From Flavobacterium lotistagni (GTDB taxonomy: Bacteria; Bacteroidota; Bacteroidia; Flavobacteriales; Flavobacteriaceae), in NCBI RefSeq assembly GCF_011392125.1, contig NZ_JAAJBU010000003.1, positions 124,001 to 188,000 on the forward strand: DNA of 64,000 nucleotides. Direction: 5' to 3'. Each line of letters starts with the position of its first letter. Position 1 is the first letter of the stretch. The notes under the pieces are model-generated. The model was not told where the DNA came from, did not search any database, and saw nothing but the letters and a program-made list of their open reading frames with translations. Both the position numbers and the translations under genes were made by a program. Positions 8,662 through 17,537 of this stretch are shown here, in pieces.

Positions 8662-9798
8662 TTAGAAGTTGAGTTTCATTCCTTCAGAAATGGTGTTCGC
8701 GCCTTCGGTCACAATTTGGTCGTCAGTCGAAAGCCCGCTGAGAATTTCCGTTACATTGCCCGCCGATTGTCCGGCTTTCACTACTACTTTCTTGGCTACG
8801 GCAGTTTTGCCTTTCACTTGGTCTGCCACATAAACAAATTGGTTCTTTTGTCCGTCTTCCTGAATCACATTGGTAGGAACTACAATTGCATTTTTACTGG
8901 TGTAATCGGTTATTTTTAGTTTGGCCACCTGATTCGGACGCAACAAGTTGTCTTTGTTCGGAACCGCTACTTCAATGGCAAAGGTTCTATTGTTCGGGTT
9001 GATGCTGCTGGCAATTTGGCGCACTTTTCCGGTATAAGTTTTTCCAATCGAACCGAGTTCTACGCTTACTTCAGTACCTACTTTGAACTTGCCGATATAG
9101 GTTTCAGGTACCGACGTCGACACATACATATTGCCGAGGTTCACAATGCGCATCAAACCTTGCGGGCTGGCAGCCACAACTTCGCCTCTTTCTACAAAAA
9201 CTTCGTCGATGGTTCCTGAAAATGGTGCTCTGATGAGTGTTTTGGCCAATTGTGCTTTGGCTTGGGCCACTGCTTTTTGTGCGCTGACCATTTGAGTTTG
9301 TGCGTTGAGGAACTGGATTTCAGAGCCGATTTTTTGGTTCCAAAGGTTTTTCTGTCTTTCAAAAGTGGTTTTCGCCAAGTTGTATTGGTTTTCCAAACTC
9401 GCGAGTTGTTGGCTGCCACCGCCGTCGTCCACACGACCAAGGATTTGTCCTTTGCTCACGCGTTGTCCGGCCTTCACGTTTAAGGAAACCAAAACTCCGG
9501 GAACTTCAGGTTGCACCAAAATATTCTCTTTAGTGTCTACATTTCCTTGGATTTCCAGATAGTGATTGAACACGGTATCTTTCACGGTTTCAATTGAAAC
9601 CAAGGCTTCGGCTTTAGCAGTGTCAAGCACTTTCAAAACTTCATCGATTTGCGCCATTTGGGCTTGCAATTCTGATTTTTTCGCTTGAATTTTTGCTAAG
9701 TCTTTTGAGGCTAAAATGCTCTCGATACTGGCATTATTTTCTTTCTGCGAACAAGCCGCGAGTAAAGTAAATACGGATAGAAGGAAGATTTTTTTCAT
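8662..9798 (-). CDS. Periplasmic adaptor (membrane-fusion) lipoprotein of the RND pump
   Basis: This protein links the RND pump to the outer-membrane channel. A lipoprotein signal is present (MKKIFLLSVFTLLAACSQ, lipid anchor at Cys16). A coiled-coil region follows, then the split lipoyl-like domain (VLVSLNVKAGQRVSKGQILGRVDD and APFSGTIDEVFVERGEVV), then beta-barrel and membrane-proximal domains. Its 378 residues are typical for AcrA/HlyD-type adaptors. It lies 10 bases after the channel gene and 72 bases before the pump gene, all in one direction. Confidence 0.95.
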   Translation of the reverse strand: MKKIFLLSVFTLLAACSQKENNASIESILASKDLAKIQAKKSELQAQMAQIDEVLKVLDTAKAEALVSIETVKDTVFNHYLEIQGNVDTKENILVQPEVPGVLVSLNVKAGQRVSKGQILGRVDDGGGSQQLASLENQYNLAKTTFERQKNLWNQKIGSEIQFLNAQTQMVSAQKAVAQAKAQLAKTLIRAPFSGTIDEVFVERGEVVAASPQGLMRIVNLGNMYVSTSVPETYIGKFKVGTEVSVELGSIGKTYTGKVRQIASSINPNNRTFAIEVAVPNKDNLLRPNQVAKLKITDYTSKNAIVVPTNVIQEDGQKNQFVYVADQVKGKTAVAKKVVVKAGQSAGNVTEILSGLSTDDQIVTEGANTISEGMKLNF

Positions 9799-9808
9799 GA
9801 TGATTGTG

Positions 9809-11161
9809 TTAGTTCTTTGGGTTTGAATTGGTGATTTTTTCGAGTGCAGCTTTCTTGTTGATGATGTTCACCATCGATTGCAAGTAACTCTGTTGAGCAG
9901 TATATAACTGGCGTTGGGCTTCGCTGAAATCGAAACTCGAAGAAAGCCCTTCGGTGAATTTAATTTGTTGTTTGCGTTCAATTCGTTCGGCCAGGTTTAA
10001 GTTGCTTTTGGCAGTGGCATATTCCTCGACGCTGAAATCGTACTCGCTTTTGGCACTTTCGTACTGAAGTTTTAGGCTCTGTTCAGTTTGTGTGAGCTGT
10101 GTTTTGGCTTGCTCCAAAGCAATTTTGGCTTGCTGGGTTTTGGCATGACGGCCGAAGCTACTGAAAATCGGTACATTCAAGCCTATTCCTAAATTCGAAT
10201 AGTTGAGCCATTTCTGGTTTTGAGTAAAAAAAGCAAACTGGTCGTTGAACGCATTATATCCGAAATTAAGATTCGCGGCAAGACTAGGCAAGGCTTTACT
10301 GCGGGCTAACTTGAGTTCTAATGTTCTTTGCTCCTCGAAATTTTTAGCCATCTGATAATCGATGTTGTTGCCTACATTGAAACCTTGTTGTGAAAAAGTC
10401 GCCGCCAGATTAGCCGCAGACAAACTATCGAGCTTGTCGGTAAGTTTCAAATCAGCGCCGAGGTCAATTCCTAAAGATATTTTAAGCATTTTGTAGGCGA
10501 TGTCGCGCAAACGTTGGGTGTTTTTTAAATTGCTGTTCACTGAGGCCAAAGTAATCTGCAATTGTTCGACATTCTCTTCTTCGATTAAGCCGTTCTTGAA
10601 AGTCTGTTCGGTATCAAACAACGTCTTGGAAAGCGTGGTTTTGTTTTTCTCCAAAATCGCAATGCTTTCTTCGGCTAAAAGTACGTTACCGTAGGCGTTC
10701 ACGACCATTTCGCGCACTTCGGTATCGGTTTTCTGCTTGGCGTTTTGGTAATATTTAAGGTAAGTTTTCGAAGCTTGCAAAGCCACAATATAAGAACCGT
10801 CGAAAATCAGTTGGCTTAAAGTAGCACTAGCGGCCATAGTGTGTTTGGTTCCAAAAGCGACTTCGGCAAATTCTCCAGGTTCTCCGCCAAAAAATTGAGC
10901 AGGAATAAGCTGCTTTTGCAATTCGAAGTTGTTCTGATAGCCTACCGAAGCATTGATTTGAGGCAAACCCGCAGCGGTAGTTTCCCATTTTTTCTGACGG
11001 GCCGATTCGATGTCGCGAGTGGCGTTGATCGCTTGGTAATTGTTCGCCAATGCGTGGCTGATGGCCTGCTCCAAAGAGAACGAATAACTGCTCTGTTTGG
11101 CGTTCTGCGAATTTGCAACTGAGGCAAAAAACAACAGCGTGATTAGTAAGGATTTTTTCAT
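9809..11161 (-). CDS. TolC-family outer-membrane channel
   Basis: This is a 450-residue outer-membrane efflux protein with signal peptide MKKSLLITLLFFASVANSQ. It has the two-fold repeated helical structure of the family, with long amphipathic helices rich in Ala, Gln and Glu, for example around residues 140-230 and 330-440. It forms the exit duct for the pump encoded downstream. Its ATG overlaps the regulator's stop codon (4-base ATGA overlap at 11158-11161), which implies translational coupling to the TetR gene. Confidence 0.95.
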   Translation of the reverse strand: MKKSLLITLLFFASVANSQNAKQSSYSFSLEQAISHALANNYQAINATRDIESARQKKWETTAAGLPQINASVGYQNNFELQKQLIPAQFFGGEPGEFAEVAFGTKHTMAASATLSQLIFDGSYIVALQASKTYLKYYQNAKQKTDTEVREMVVNAYGNVLLAEESIAILEKNKTTLSKTLFDTEQTFKNGLIEEENVEQLQITLASVNSNLKNTQRLRDIAYKMLKISLGIDLGADLKLTDKLDSLSAANLAATFSQQGFNVGNNIDYQMAKNFEEQRTLELKLARSKALPSLAANLNFGYNAFNDQFAFFTQNQKWLNYSNLGIGLNVPIFSSFGRHAKTQQAKIALEQAKTQLTQTEQSLKLQYESAKSEYDFSVEEYATAKSNLNLAERIERKQQIKFTEGLSSSFDFSEAQRQLYTAQQSYLQSMVNIINKKAALEKITNSNPKN

Positions 11162-11766
11162 AGATGATTGTTGTATAGAGGATTGTTAAGATGTTTCTCA
11201 AGTTCAGCGATGCCCTGCGTTGTGGCAATGGCTCGGGTGTGGTATTCGAGTGCTTTAAATTCCATTTCGTAGGCGTCTTTTTCTAGCAGCGTATTTTCAT
11301 TGATCGAAAAAATCAGCGTGTAGTAAAATTTCACTGCCGCTTCAATGTCGGTTTCCGGGCGGTACAAACCTTGGGCAATTCCTTTTACAATATTCTGACG
11401 GAACACGTTCGAGCAGTCTTCGATTTCGTTGGCCATCATTTTCTCGTAAATTTCCGGATAGTGTTTTTTAAGTTGGTAAGCCGGCGAGTGGTCAAATGAC
11501 TTGAACATTTCCTTGAACATTTCGCGCATTTTAAAATTCTCTTCGATGGCATTGTGGTTTTGGGCCATGACTTCGTCCATGAGTGCATGGATTTTTTGGT
11601 GGACTACTTCTGTGCCTTCCTCGATAAGCATTTCTTTGTTGCTGAAATATTTGTAGATGGTTTTTTTTGAAATGCACATCTCACACGCGATATCGTCCAT
11701 GGTCACGCTCTTGAAACCCAGTTTCAGGAACATATCCGTGGCTTTTTTGATAATCTTATCTTTCAT
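11158..11766 (-). CDS. TetR-family transcriptional regulator of the efflux operon
   Basis: The 202-residue protein has an N-terminal helix-turn-helix (TMDDIACEMCISKKTIYKYFSNKEML, about residues 22-47) and an all-helical ligand-binding C terminus. It is the first gene of the four-gene efflux operon and overlaps the TolC gene. A full promoter lies upstream, and a 7-bp inverted repeat overlaps its -33 element. By analogy with AcrR and QacR it probably represses its own operon and is released by a pump substrate; this is inference from position. Confidence 0.93.
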   Translation of the reverse strand: MKDKIIKKATDMFLKLGFKSVTMDDIACEMCISKKTIYKYFSNKEMLIEEGTEVVHQKIHALMDEVMAQNHNAIEENFKMREMFKEMFKSFDHSPAYQLKKHYPEIYEKMMANEIEDCSNVFRQNIVKGIAQGLYRPETDIEAAVKFYYTLIFSINENTLLEKDAYEMEFKALEYHTRAIATTQGIAELEKHLNNPLYNNHL

Positions 11767-11786
11767 TTTTGTTTGAATTTCGCGGA

Positions 11787-11816
11787 CAAAAGTAGAACGG
11801 AAACTTTAAACACCAA
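11787..11816 (-). promoter_or_regulatory. Promoter of the tetR-tolC-adaptor-RND operon
   Basis: On the minus strand TTG (11816-11814), 19 bases, TACTTTTG (11794-11787) is a full match to the Bacteroidota pattern. It ends 20 bases before the regulator's ATG. Confidence 0.7.
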
Positions 11817-11826
11817 AATAGTTTCC
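11799..11826. promoter_or_regulatory. Candidate TetR operator
   Basis: The inverted repeat GGAAACT (11799-11805), 14 bases, AGTTTCC (11820-11826) spans 28 bp and covers the -33 element of the efflux promoter. Size and position suit a TetR-type repressor site, but no binding evidence exists. Confidence 0.5.
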
Positions 11827-11868
11827 TAAGTATTCACATTTTTTTAACATTGGGTTAAAGCCCATTTT

Positions 11869-11898
11869 TTGTCATGCCAAGAGAATCATTTACCTTAG
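11869..11898 (+). promoter_or_regulatory. Probable promoter of the polyprenyl synthase gene
   Basis: TTG (11869-11871), 19 bases, TACCTTAG (11891-11898) has one mismatch to TAnnTTTG. It lies 14 bases before the chosen ATG, which supports starting the gene at 11913 rather than at 11874. Confidence 0.5.
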
Positions 11899-11912
11899 CC
11901 CGAAAATTTTCC

Positions 11913-12887
11913 ATGCATCCAATAGCGCAATACCAGCAATTCATTGCCGATTTTCTTCAGGCCGAACTCGAGCTTAAAGAGCCCAGAAATCTATACGAAC
12001 CGATTCATTACATTTTAGGTTTGGGCGGCAAACGAATTCGTCCGGTGCTCACGCTGATGACCGCTGAAATCTTTGGGGCGAATTATCAAAAAGCTTTACC
12101 GGCGGCTTTAGCAGTCGAGGTTTTTCATAATTTTTCATTGATTCACGACGACATTATGGACGATGCGCCACTGCGACGCGGTCATGAAACCGTGCACGAG
12201 AAATGGAATGTGAACACCGGAATTCTCTCAGGCGATGCCATGCTGATTCTCGCTTACCAATATTTCGAACGCTACCAGCCGGCAGTTTTTAAAGAGCTTG
12301 CCCAATTGTTCAGCAAAACGGCACTTGAAGTTTGTGAAGGCCAACAATGGGATGTCGATTTCGAAAACCGAGACGATGTTTCCCAAGAACAATATCTAAA
12401 AATGATTGAATACAAAACCGCGGTTTTAGTGGCTGCGGCTATGAAAATGGGCGCCATCATCGCCGAAACTACTGAGCAAAACGCAGCTTTGATTTATGAT
12501 TTTGGTCGTCATCTCGGGTTGGCTTTTCAGTTGCAAGACGATTATTTGGATGCGTTCGGAGATCCAGAAACTTTTGGCAAACAAGTCGGCGGCGATATCA
12601 TCGAGAACAAAAAAACCTATTTGTACCTCAAAGCCCTTGAATTTGCTTCACCGAAAGACCGCGAGCAATTGTTGCATCTGTATTCAATTCGGCCTGAAGA
12701 CAACACCGATAAAATCAATTCGGTCAAACTAATTTTCAACCAAACCGGAGCGGTAACTGCTACAAAGGCAGCGATTGAAGACTATACCCAACGCGCTTTT
12801 TTAACTTTGGAAGCACTGAGTATTGCGCCAGAAAAAAAGGCCATTTTGCGCCAATTTGGTGAAGGTTTGATGGCAAGAAAAGTTTAG
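11913..12887 (+). CDS. Polyprenyl diphosphate synthase, probably short-chain
   Basis: This 324-residue trans-prenyltransferase condenses isopentenyl diphosphate onto an allylic primer. Both aspartate-rich motifs are intact: DDIMDD at residues 79-84 and DDYLD at 209-213, together with the early GGKRIRP motif. The residue five before the first motif is Phe74. A bulky aromatic there usually blocks chain growth, so a C15-C20 product (farnesyl or geranylgeranyl) is more likely than the C35-C40 quinone tail. Two small genes follow closely and may be co-transcribed. Confidence 0.92.
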   Translation: MHPIAQYQQFIADFLQAELELKEPRNLYEPIHYILGLGGKRIRPVLTLMTAEIFGANYQKALPAALAVEVFHNFSLIHDDIMDDAPLRRGHETVHEKWNVNTGILSGDAMLILAYQYFERYQPAVFKELAQLFSKTALEVCEGQQWDVDFENRDDVSQEQYLKMIEYKTAVLVAAAMKMGAIIAETTEQNAALIYDFGRHLGLAFQLQDDYLDAFGDPETFGKQVGGDIIENKKTYLYLKALEFASPKDREQLLHLYSIRPEDNTDKINSVKLIFNQTGAVTATKAAIEDYTQRAFLTLEALSIAPEKKAILRQFGEGLMARKV

Positions 12888-12899
12888 CGGTCGTTCAAA

Positions 12900-13628
12900 A
12901 TGTCAAACAGTTTATTTTTCAACGAAAATCATTATCGGCCTAAAACCCAATTGTTTTTGGCGTTTTTGTTTACAGTTTTTACTGTTTTTGCACTTGGGTT
13001 CGACTCGGTTTATTTTACTGAACGTTATTTCGATGCTAGAATGCTGGTCAATTTGGCGGCCATTATTTATTTCAGCGGCATTTTTTTTACTGCGGATTTG
13101 CCTTTGCGCAAACTGATGCTGGTGATGGTTTTTTTGTCTTATATCGGTGAGTTGATTTTCTGTAAACTATTGGGAATGTACGATTATCGCACGCCAATGA
13201 TTCCGCTTTATGTGCCTTTTGGTCACGCGATTGTTTACGCCTCGGGTTATATTTTCGCGCATACCAACTGGGTAATTCGACAAGAAAAGTTGTTACAAAA
13301 GGGATTTGCGATTTTTTTTATCACGTTGTTTTTAGGAGTCGGAATTTTTCTTAAAGATTATTTCTCGCTGATTTTTGGCGCTTTGTTTTTTGTGCTGCTC
13401 AGACGAAAACAATGGCAGAACCTCTACAGTTGTATTGCGCTTTGTGTTATCTTTATTGAACTTGTCGGTACGTATTTCGGTTGTTGGGCTTGGGCCGATA
13501 AAACTTTCGGCGTCATTCCAGCCGCCAATCCGCCGATGGGAGCAGTATTTTTTTATGCCGGCGGCGATGTACTATTGGTAAAAATCATCTCGGTTTGGGA
13601 AAAACGGAACACTAAAACAATCGCATAA
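12900..13628 (+). CDS. Multi-pass membrane protein of unknown function
   Basis: I do not recognise this 242-residue protein. It has about seven hydrophobic segments, with conserved-looking polar residues inside or beside them (GELIFCKLLGMYDYR, FGHAIVYASGY, GTYFGCWAW and GGDVLLVK). The pattern suggests an integral membrane enzyme or channel. It begins 12 bases after the polyprenyl synthase stop, so a role on an isoprenoid substrate is possible but unproven. Its stop codon overlaps the next start by one base (TAATG). Confidence 0.75.
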   Translation: MSNSLFFNENHYRPKTQLFLAFLFTVFTVFALGFDSVYFTERYFDARMLVNLAAIIYFSGIFFTADLPLRKLMLVMVFLSYIGELIFCKLLGMYDYRTPMIPLYVPFGHAIVYASGYIFAHTNWVIRQEKLLQKGFAIFFITLFLGVGIFLKDYFSLIFGALFFVLLRRKQWQNLYSCIALCVIFIELVGTYFGCWAWADKTFGVIPAANPPMGAVFFYAGGDVLLVKIISVWEKRNTKTIA

Positions 13629-13981
13629 TGAATTTTATCGCACCAGAATCTACCGATGTTTTGCTTAGTCAAGCCGAAACCGAAAACCTTTACTTGAAAC
13701 TTATCGAGCAGCTCAACAAAGATTTTAATTTGGCCAATGAAGGCATCGATTTTCCGCTGAGCACCAAGCCTGAAGAACTCAAAGTACAATTGCACGAGAA
13801 AATCTACCGCATGATCAATTATAAATTCGCGGAATATCTCAACTTGCTTTACATTATCGATGTGCCCGAAGACCAAGTCAAAAAACTAGACGGCACAGAC
13901 CTAGTTGCTTTATCGGAACAAGTCGCCTTCCTGATTTTAAAAAGAGAATGGATAAAAGTTTGGTTTAGAAATAAATTCTAA
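13628..13981 (+). CDS. Small conserved-looking cytoplasmic protein, unknown
   Basis: This 117-residue soluble protein is mostly helical and acidic in the middle, with no signal peptide and no recognised domain. It starts within the stop codon of the preceding membrane protein gene (one-base overlap at 13628), so the two are translationally coupled. Its last 17 bases overlap the 3' end of the converging beta-barrel gene, so both stops share the same DNA. Confidence 0.75.
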   Translation: MNFIAPESTDVLLSQAETENLYLKLIEQLNKDFNLANEGIDFPLSTKPEELKVQLHEKIYRMINYKFAEYLNLLYIIDVPEDQVKKLDGTDLVALSEQVAFLILKREWIKVWFRNKF

Positions 13982-14513
13982 CAAACGGCATAAACGCATC
14001 GCTGTAAACCAAATCATCTTCGCTGTACAAAACGTTATAACGCACGCCAACGGTCACATTATCTGAATGGTAGCCCAAACCAATATTCAAGGCGGTATTC
14101 CAAAAGTTGCGGCTGTAATCAATAACATTGAATTCCTGATTCACACGCAATTGCTCCAGTTCGGCTGAGATTTGGATTTCTTCAATAGGAGTAATCAGCC
14201 CAATTAAACTTCCTCCGTACAAATACGATTTATAACCTTCCAAATACGGTTCGCGGGTTTTTACTTTAATAAAGCTGCCTTGCAAACCAACACCGGCCGC
14301 AAAATATTGATTGAAATTATAAATGGCGCTCGGAGCTAGGCTAATATCTGTATAATCATTGCCCACACTAAGGCCAAAGCCACCACCGAATTGTACATGC
14401 TCCCAGAAATCACTATTCTTTTTTTGGGCAGCACCAGCGATTGAAAAACACAGGAAAATAAGGGCGAAGATATTTCTGAAAGCGGACGTGAAAAGCTTAT
14501 TTTTTAGCAGCAT
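13965..14513 (-). CDS. Small outer-membrane beta-barrel-like protein
   Basis: The 182-residue product has a signal peptide (roughly residues 1-30, ending SIAGAAQ). Alternating amphipathic strands follow, ending in an aromatic residue (MPFVRIYF), as expected for a small outer-membrane beta-barrel. It sits head-to-head with sucA. From memory, homologues beside sucA in flavobacteria are sometimes labelled alpha-ketoglutarate decarboxylase. Nothing here resembles a thiamine-dependent enzyme, so that name would be a carry-over from the neighbour. The start at 14513 is preferred because it begins the signal peptide. Confidence 0.8.
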   Translation of the reverse strand: MLLKNKLFTSAFRNIFALIFLCFSIAGAAQKKNSDFWEHVQFGGGFGLSVGNDYTDISLAPSAIYNFNQYFAAGVGLQGSFIKVKTREPYLEGYKSYLYGGSLIGLITPIEEIQISAELEQLRVNQEFNVIDYSRNFWNTALNIGLGYHSDNVTVGVRYNVLYSEDDLVYSDAFMPFVRIYF

Positions 14514-14576
14514 AAGGGGTTTGTTTTTAAAAAGATAAAAGTATTTAAAATAATTAAAATTGTATGGCATTTATTG

Positions 14577-14584
14577 TACTTTTG
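14577..14584 (+). promoter_or_regulatory. -7 box of sucA
   Basis: TACTTTTG fits TAnnTTTG and lies 37 bases before the sucA ATG. The nearest TTG (14560) is only 14 bases upstream, shorter than usual. Confidence 0.4.
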
Positions 14585-14621
14585 CGTAACATTTTTAAAA
14601 ATCAGGACATCAACTAAAGCT

Positions 14622-17393
14622 ATGGATAGGTTTTCCTTTTTGAACGCAGCACACACCCAATTTTTCGCCGATTTATACGAGCAATATACCCAAAACCCAG
14701 ACAGCGTAGAACCCAGTTGGAGAAGTTTTTTCCAAGGTTTCGATTTTGGGATGACCACTTACAACGAAGAACAAGCCTTGGCTCAAATGGGTCAAATCGC
14801 CACAGACAACGTTCAAAGCGGTCAAGTGTCAGAGAAAATCCTCAAAGAATTCAACGTCCTGAAACTCATTGATGGCTACCGCACGCGCGGGCATTTGTTT
14901 ACCAAAACCAATCCGGTACGCGATCGCCGTGAGTATTTCCCAAATCTAGATATTGAACATTTTGGTCTTTCGCAAGCCGATTTGAACACCGTTTTTGATG
15001 CGGCCAAAATCTTGGGCAAACAACCTTCCACCTTGAGCCAAATCTTGACGCATTTGCAAAAAATCTACTGCCAACATATCGGGATTGAGTACATGCACAT
15101 GGAAAACCCGATTTTTGTGAATTGGGTGCAAGAGCGCATCAACCGCAACGACAACCAGCCGGATTTCACTCCAGAGCAGAAAAAACACATTTTAGGAAAG
15201 CTCAATGAAGCCGTTTCATTCGAGAATTTCCTACACACCAAATATGTCGGCCAGAAACGTTTCTCACTCGAAGGTGGCGAAAGTTTGATTCCCGCGCTAG
15301 ATGCTGTCATTGAAGCCGCAGCCGAAAAAGGTGTGGAGCATTTCGTCATGGGAATGGCACACCGTGGCCGTTTGAATACTTTGGCCAACATCTTCGGCAA
15401 AGCCACTCAGGATATTTTCTCAGAATTCGACGGAAAAGACTACGACAAAGAATACTTCGACGGCGATGTGAAATACCACTTAGGGCTTACCTCGGAACGA
15501 CAATCCAAGTCGGGTAAGAAAATCAACGTCAATTTGGCGCCAAACCCATCGCACCTTGAAACTGTTGGTGCAGTAATCGAAGGCATCACACGCGCCAAAC
15601 AAGACAAATATTTCCCAGACGATTTCTCTAAAGTACTGCCGATTGCCGTTCACGGAGATGCAGCGGTGGCCGGTCAAGGCATTGTATACGAGATCATCCA
15701 AATGGCGCAACTTGACGGCTACAAAACCGGAGGAACCATTCATATCGTCATCAACAACCAAGTGGGTTTTACCACGAACTACCTCGACGCACGTTCCTCA
15801 ACTTATTGTACCGATATTGCCAAAGTAACGCTCTCGCCGGTACTTCACGTCAATGCTGACGATACTGAAGCCGTAGTTCACGCGATGCTGTTTGCACTTG
15901 ATTTCCGTATGGAATTCGGTCGCGACGTCTTTATCGATTTGTTGGGTTACAGAAAATACGGGCACAACGAAGGCGACGAACCGCGTTTTACCCAACCTGT
16001 GTTGTATAAAATCATTGCACGCCATAAAAACCCAAGAGAAATTTACGCTGAAAAGCTCATCACGGCAGGTATTGTCGATGCAGCTTATCTGACCAAAATC
16101 GAAAACGATTACAAGGCGAAACTGGATGAGAATTTGCAGGAATCGCGCAAGAAAGACAAAACCATCATCAAGCCGTTTTTGCAAGACGAGTGGAAAGGCT
16201 TTGTTCAAGTATCAGACGATGAAATGCTCAAGAAAGTCGATACCAAATTCAACCAGAAAAAACTAGACAGCATTCTCGAAACCATTTCCACTTTGCCGTC
16301 CGATAAGAAATTCATCAGTAAGATTACCAAAATTGTCACCGACCGCAAAACGATGTACGACAACAACACCATCGATTGGGGAACGGCAGAAACCTTAGCT
16401 TACGGCTCTTTACTTACGGAAGGTTACGACGTGCGTATTTCAGGACAAGATGTCGAGCGCGGTACTTTCTCGCACCGTCATGCCGTGGTTAAAGTAGAAG
16501 ACAGCGAAGAAGAAGTCATTTTGCTTAACGCCTTGAAAGACAAAAAAGGGAAGTTCAATATTTTCAACTCCTTCCTTTCTGAATATGGCGTTTTAGGTTT
16601 TGATTACGGCTATGCCTTAACCAATCCGAATGCCCTCACGATTTGGGAAGCCCAGTTTGGGGATTTCTCCAACGGCGCGCAAATCATGATCGATCAGTAT
16701 ATTTCCTGTGGCGAAGACAAATGGAACAACCAAAACGGAATTGTGCTGCTATTGCCACATGGTTACGAAGGCCAAGGTGCAGAGCATTCTTCAGCGCGTA
16801 TGGAGCGTTACCTGCAACTTTGTGCCCGCCACAATATGTACGTAGCTGATTGTACCACACCGGCTAATTTCTTCCACCTGTTGCGACGTCAGATGAAAAC
16901 CAAGTTCCGCAAGCCGCTTGTGGTATTTTCTCCAAAGAGTTTGCTGCGCCATCCGGATTGCGTTTCCACACGCGAAGAACTCTACAACGGCAGCTTCCAA
17001 GAAGTGATTGACGACAACACGGTTGATAAGAAAAAAGTAAAAACGGTCGTGTTCTGCACCGGAAAATTCTATTACGACATCAAGGCAGAAAGAGAAAACC
17101 TCAAGCGCGATGATGTGGCTTTGGTGCGTATCGAACAGTTGTTCCCGTTGCCAGTGGAGCAATTGCAAGCCGTTATCAAAAGTTATCCGAACGCCGACGA
17201 CTACGTTTGGGCGCAAGAAGAGCCGAAAAACATGGGCGCTTACAGTTTCATGCTCATGAATTTCGATTTGGTGCCATGGCGATTGGCATCGCTTAAAGCC
17301 TATGCAGCACCGGCAGCAGGTAGCCACACGCGCGACAGAAGACGCCACGCCGATGCCATCCGGATGGTGTTCGACAAGAATTTATTTCGTTAG
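14622..17393 (+). CDS. sucA: 2-oxoglutarate dehydrogenase E1 component
   Basis: This thiamine-diphosphate enzyme decarboxylates 2-oxoglutarate in the citric acid cycle. The 923-residue length fits the family. The N-terminal E2-binding segment is present (LNAAHTQFFADLYEQYTQNPDSVEPSWRSFF), then FLHTKYVGQKRFSLEGGESLIP and the active-site region GMAHRGRLN. The thiamine-binding stretch HGDAAVAGQG and the C-terminal transketolase-like half around HGYEGQGAEHSSARMER are also intact. sucB lies 144 bases downstream with a structured element between them. Confidence 0.98.
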   Translation: MDRFSFLNAAHTQFFADLYEQYTQNPDSVEPSWRSFFQGFDFGMTTYNEEQALAQMGQIATDNVQSGQVSEKILKEFNVLKLIDGYRTRGHLFTKTNPVRDRREYFPNLDIEHFGLSQADLNTVFDAAKILGKQPSTLSQILTHLQKIYCQHIGIEYMHMENPIFVNWVQERINRNDNQPDFTPEQKKHILGKLNEAVSFENFLHTKYVGQKRFSLEGGESLIPALDAVIEAAAEKGVEHFVMGMAHRGRLNTLANIFGKATQDIFSEFDGKDYDKEYFDGDVKYHLGLTSERQSKSGKKINVNLAPNPSHLETVGAVIEGITRAKQDKYFPDDFSKVLPIAVHGDAAVAGQGIVYEIIQMAQLDGYKTGGTIHIVINNQVGFTTNYLDARSSTYCTDIAKVTLSPVLHVNADDTEAVVHAMLFALDFRMEFGRDVFIDLLGYRKYGHNEGDEPRFTQPVLYKIIARHKNPREIYAEKLITAGIVDAAYLTKIENDYKAKLDENLQESRKKDKTIIKPFLQDEWKGFVQVSDDEMLKKVDTKFNQKKLDSILETISTLPSDKKFISKITKIVTDRKTMYDNNTIDWGTAETLAYGSLLTEGYDVRISGQDVERGTFSHRHAVVKVEDSEEEVILLNALKDKKGKFNIFNSFLSEYGVLGFDYGYALTNPNALTIWEAQFGDFSNGAQIMIDQYISCGEDKWNNQNGIVLLLPHGYEGQGAEHSSARMERYLQLCARHNMYVADCTTPANFFHLLRRQMKTKFRKPLVVFSPKSLLRHPDCVSTREELYNGSFQEVIDDNTVDKKKVKTVVFCTGKFYYDIKAERENLKRDDVALVRIEQLFPLPVEQLQAVIKSYPNADDYVWAQEEPKNMGAYSFMLMNFDLVPWRLASLKAYAAPAAGSHTRDRRRHADAIRMVFDKNLFR

Positions 17394-17461
17394 GAGCTGT
17401 TTCCCGCTGTCCGCGCTACACGGTAGCTTGCTCCCATCGGGGCTAGGGCATCCGGGAAACC
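17392..17461 (-). repeat. Structured intergenic element, copy R2
   Basis: This copy lies in the sucA-sucB gap and begins inside the sucA stop codon. On the minus strand the core reads CCCCGATGGGAGC, hairpin, GCGGACAGC. The outer stem is TTTCCCG / CGGGAAA (17400-17406 and 17453-17459). The inner stem is GCTAC / GTAGC with a three-base loop (17415-17427). It may act as an intercistronic RNA hairpin. Confidence 0.7.
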
Positions 17462-17537
17462 CATAAGAATAGTTTAAACCGGAGCTTCAGTGCTCGAAAC
17501 GATAACCAAAGAAAACAATAAACTAAAATATACTACC

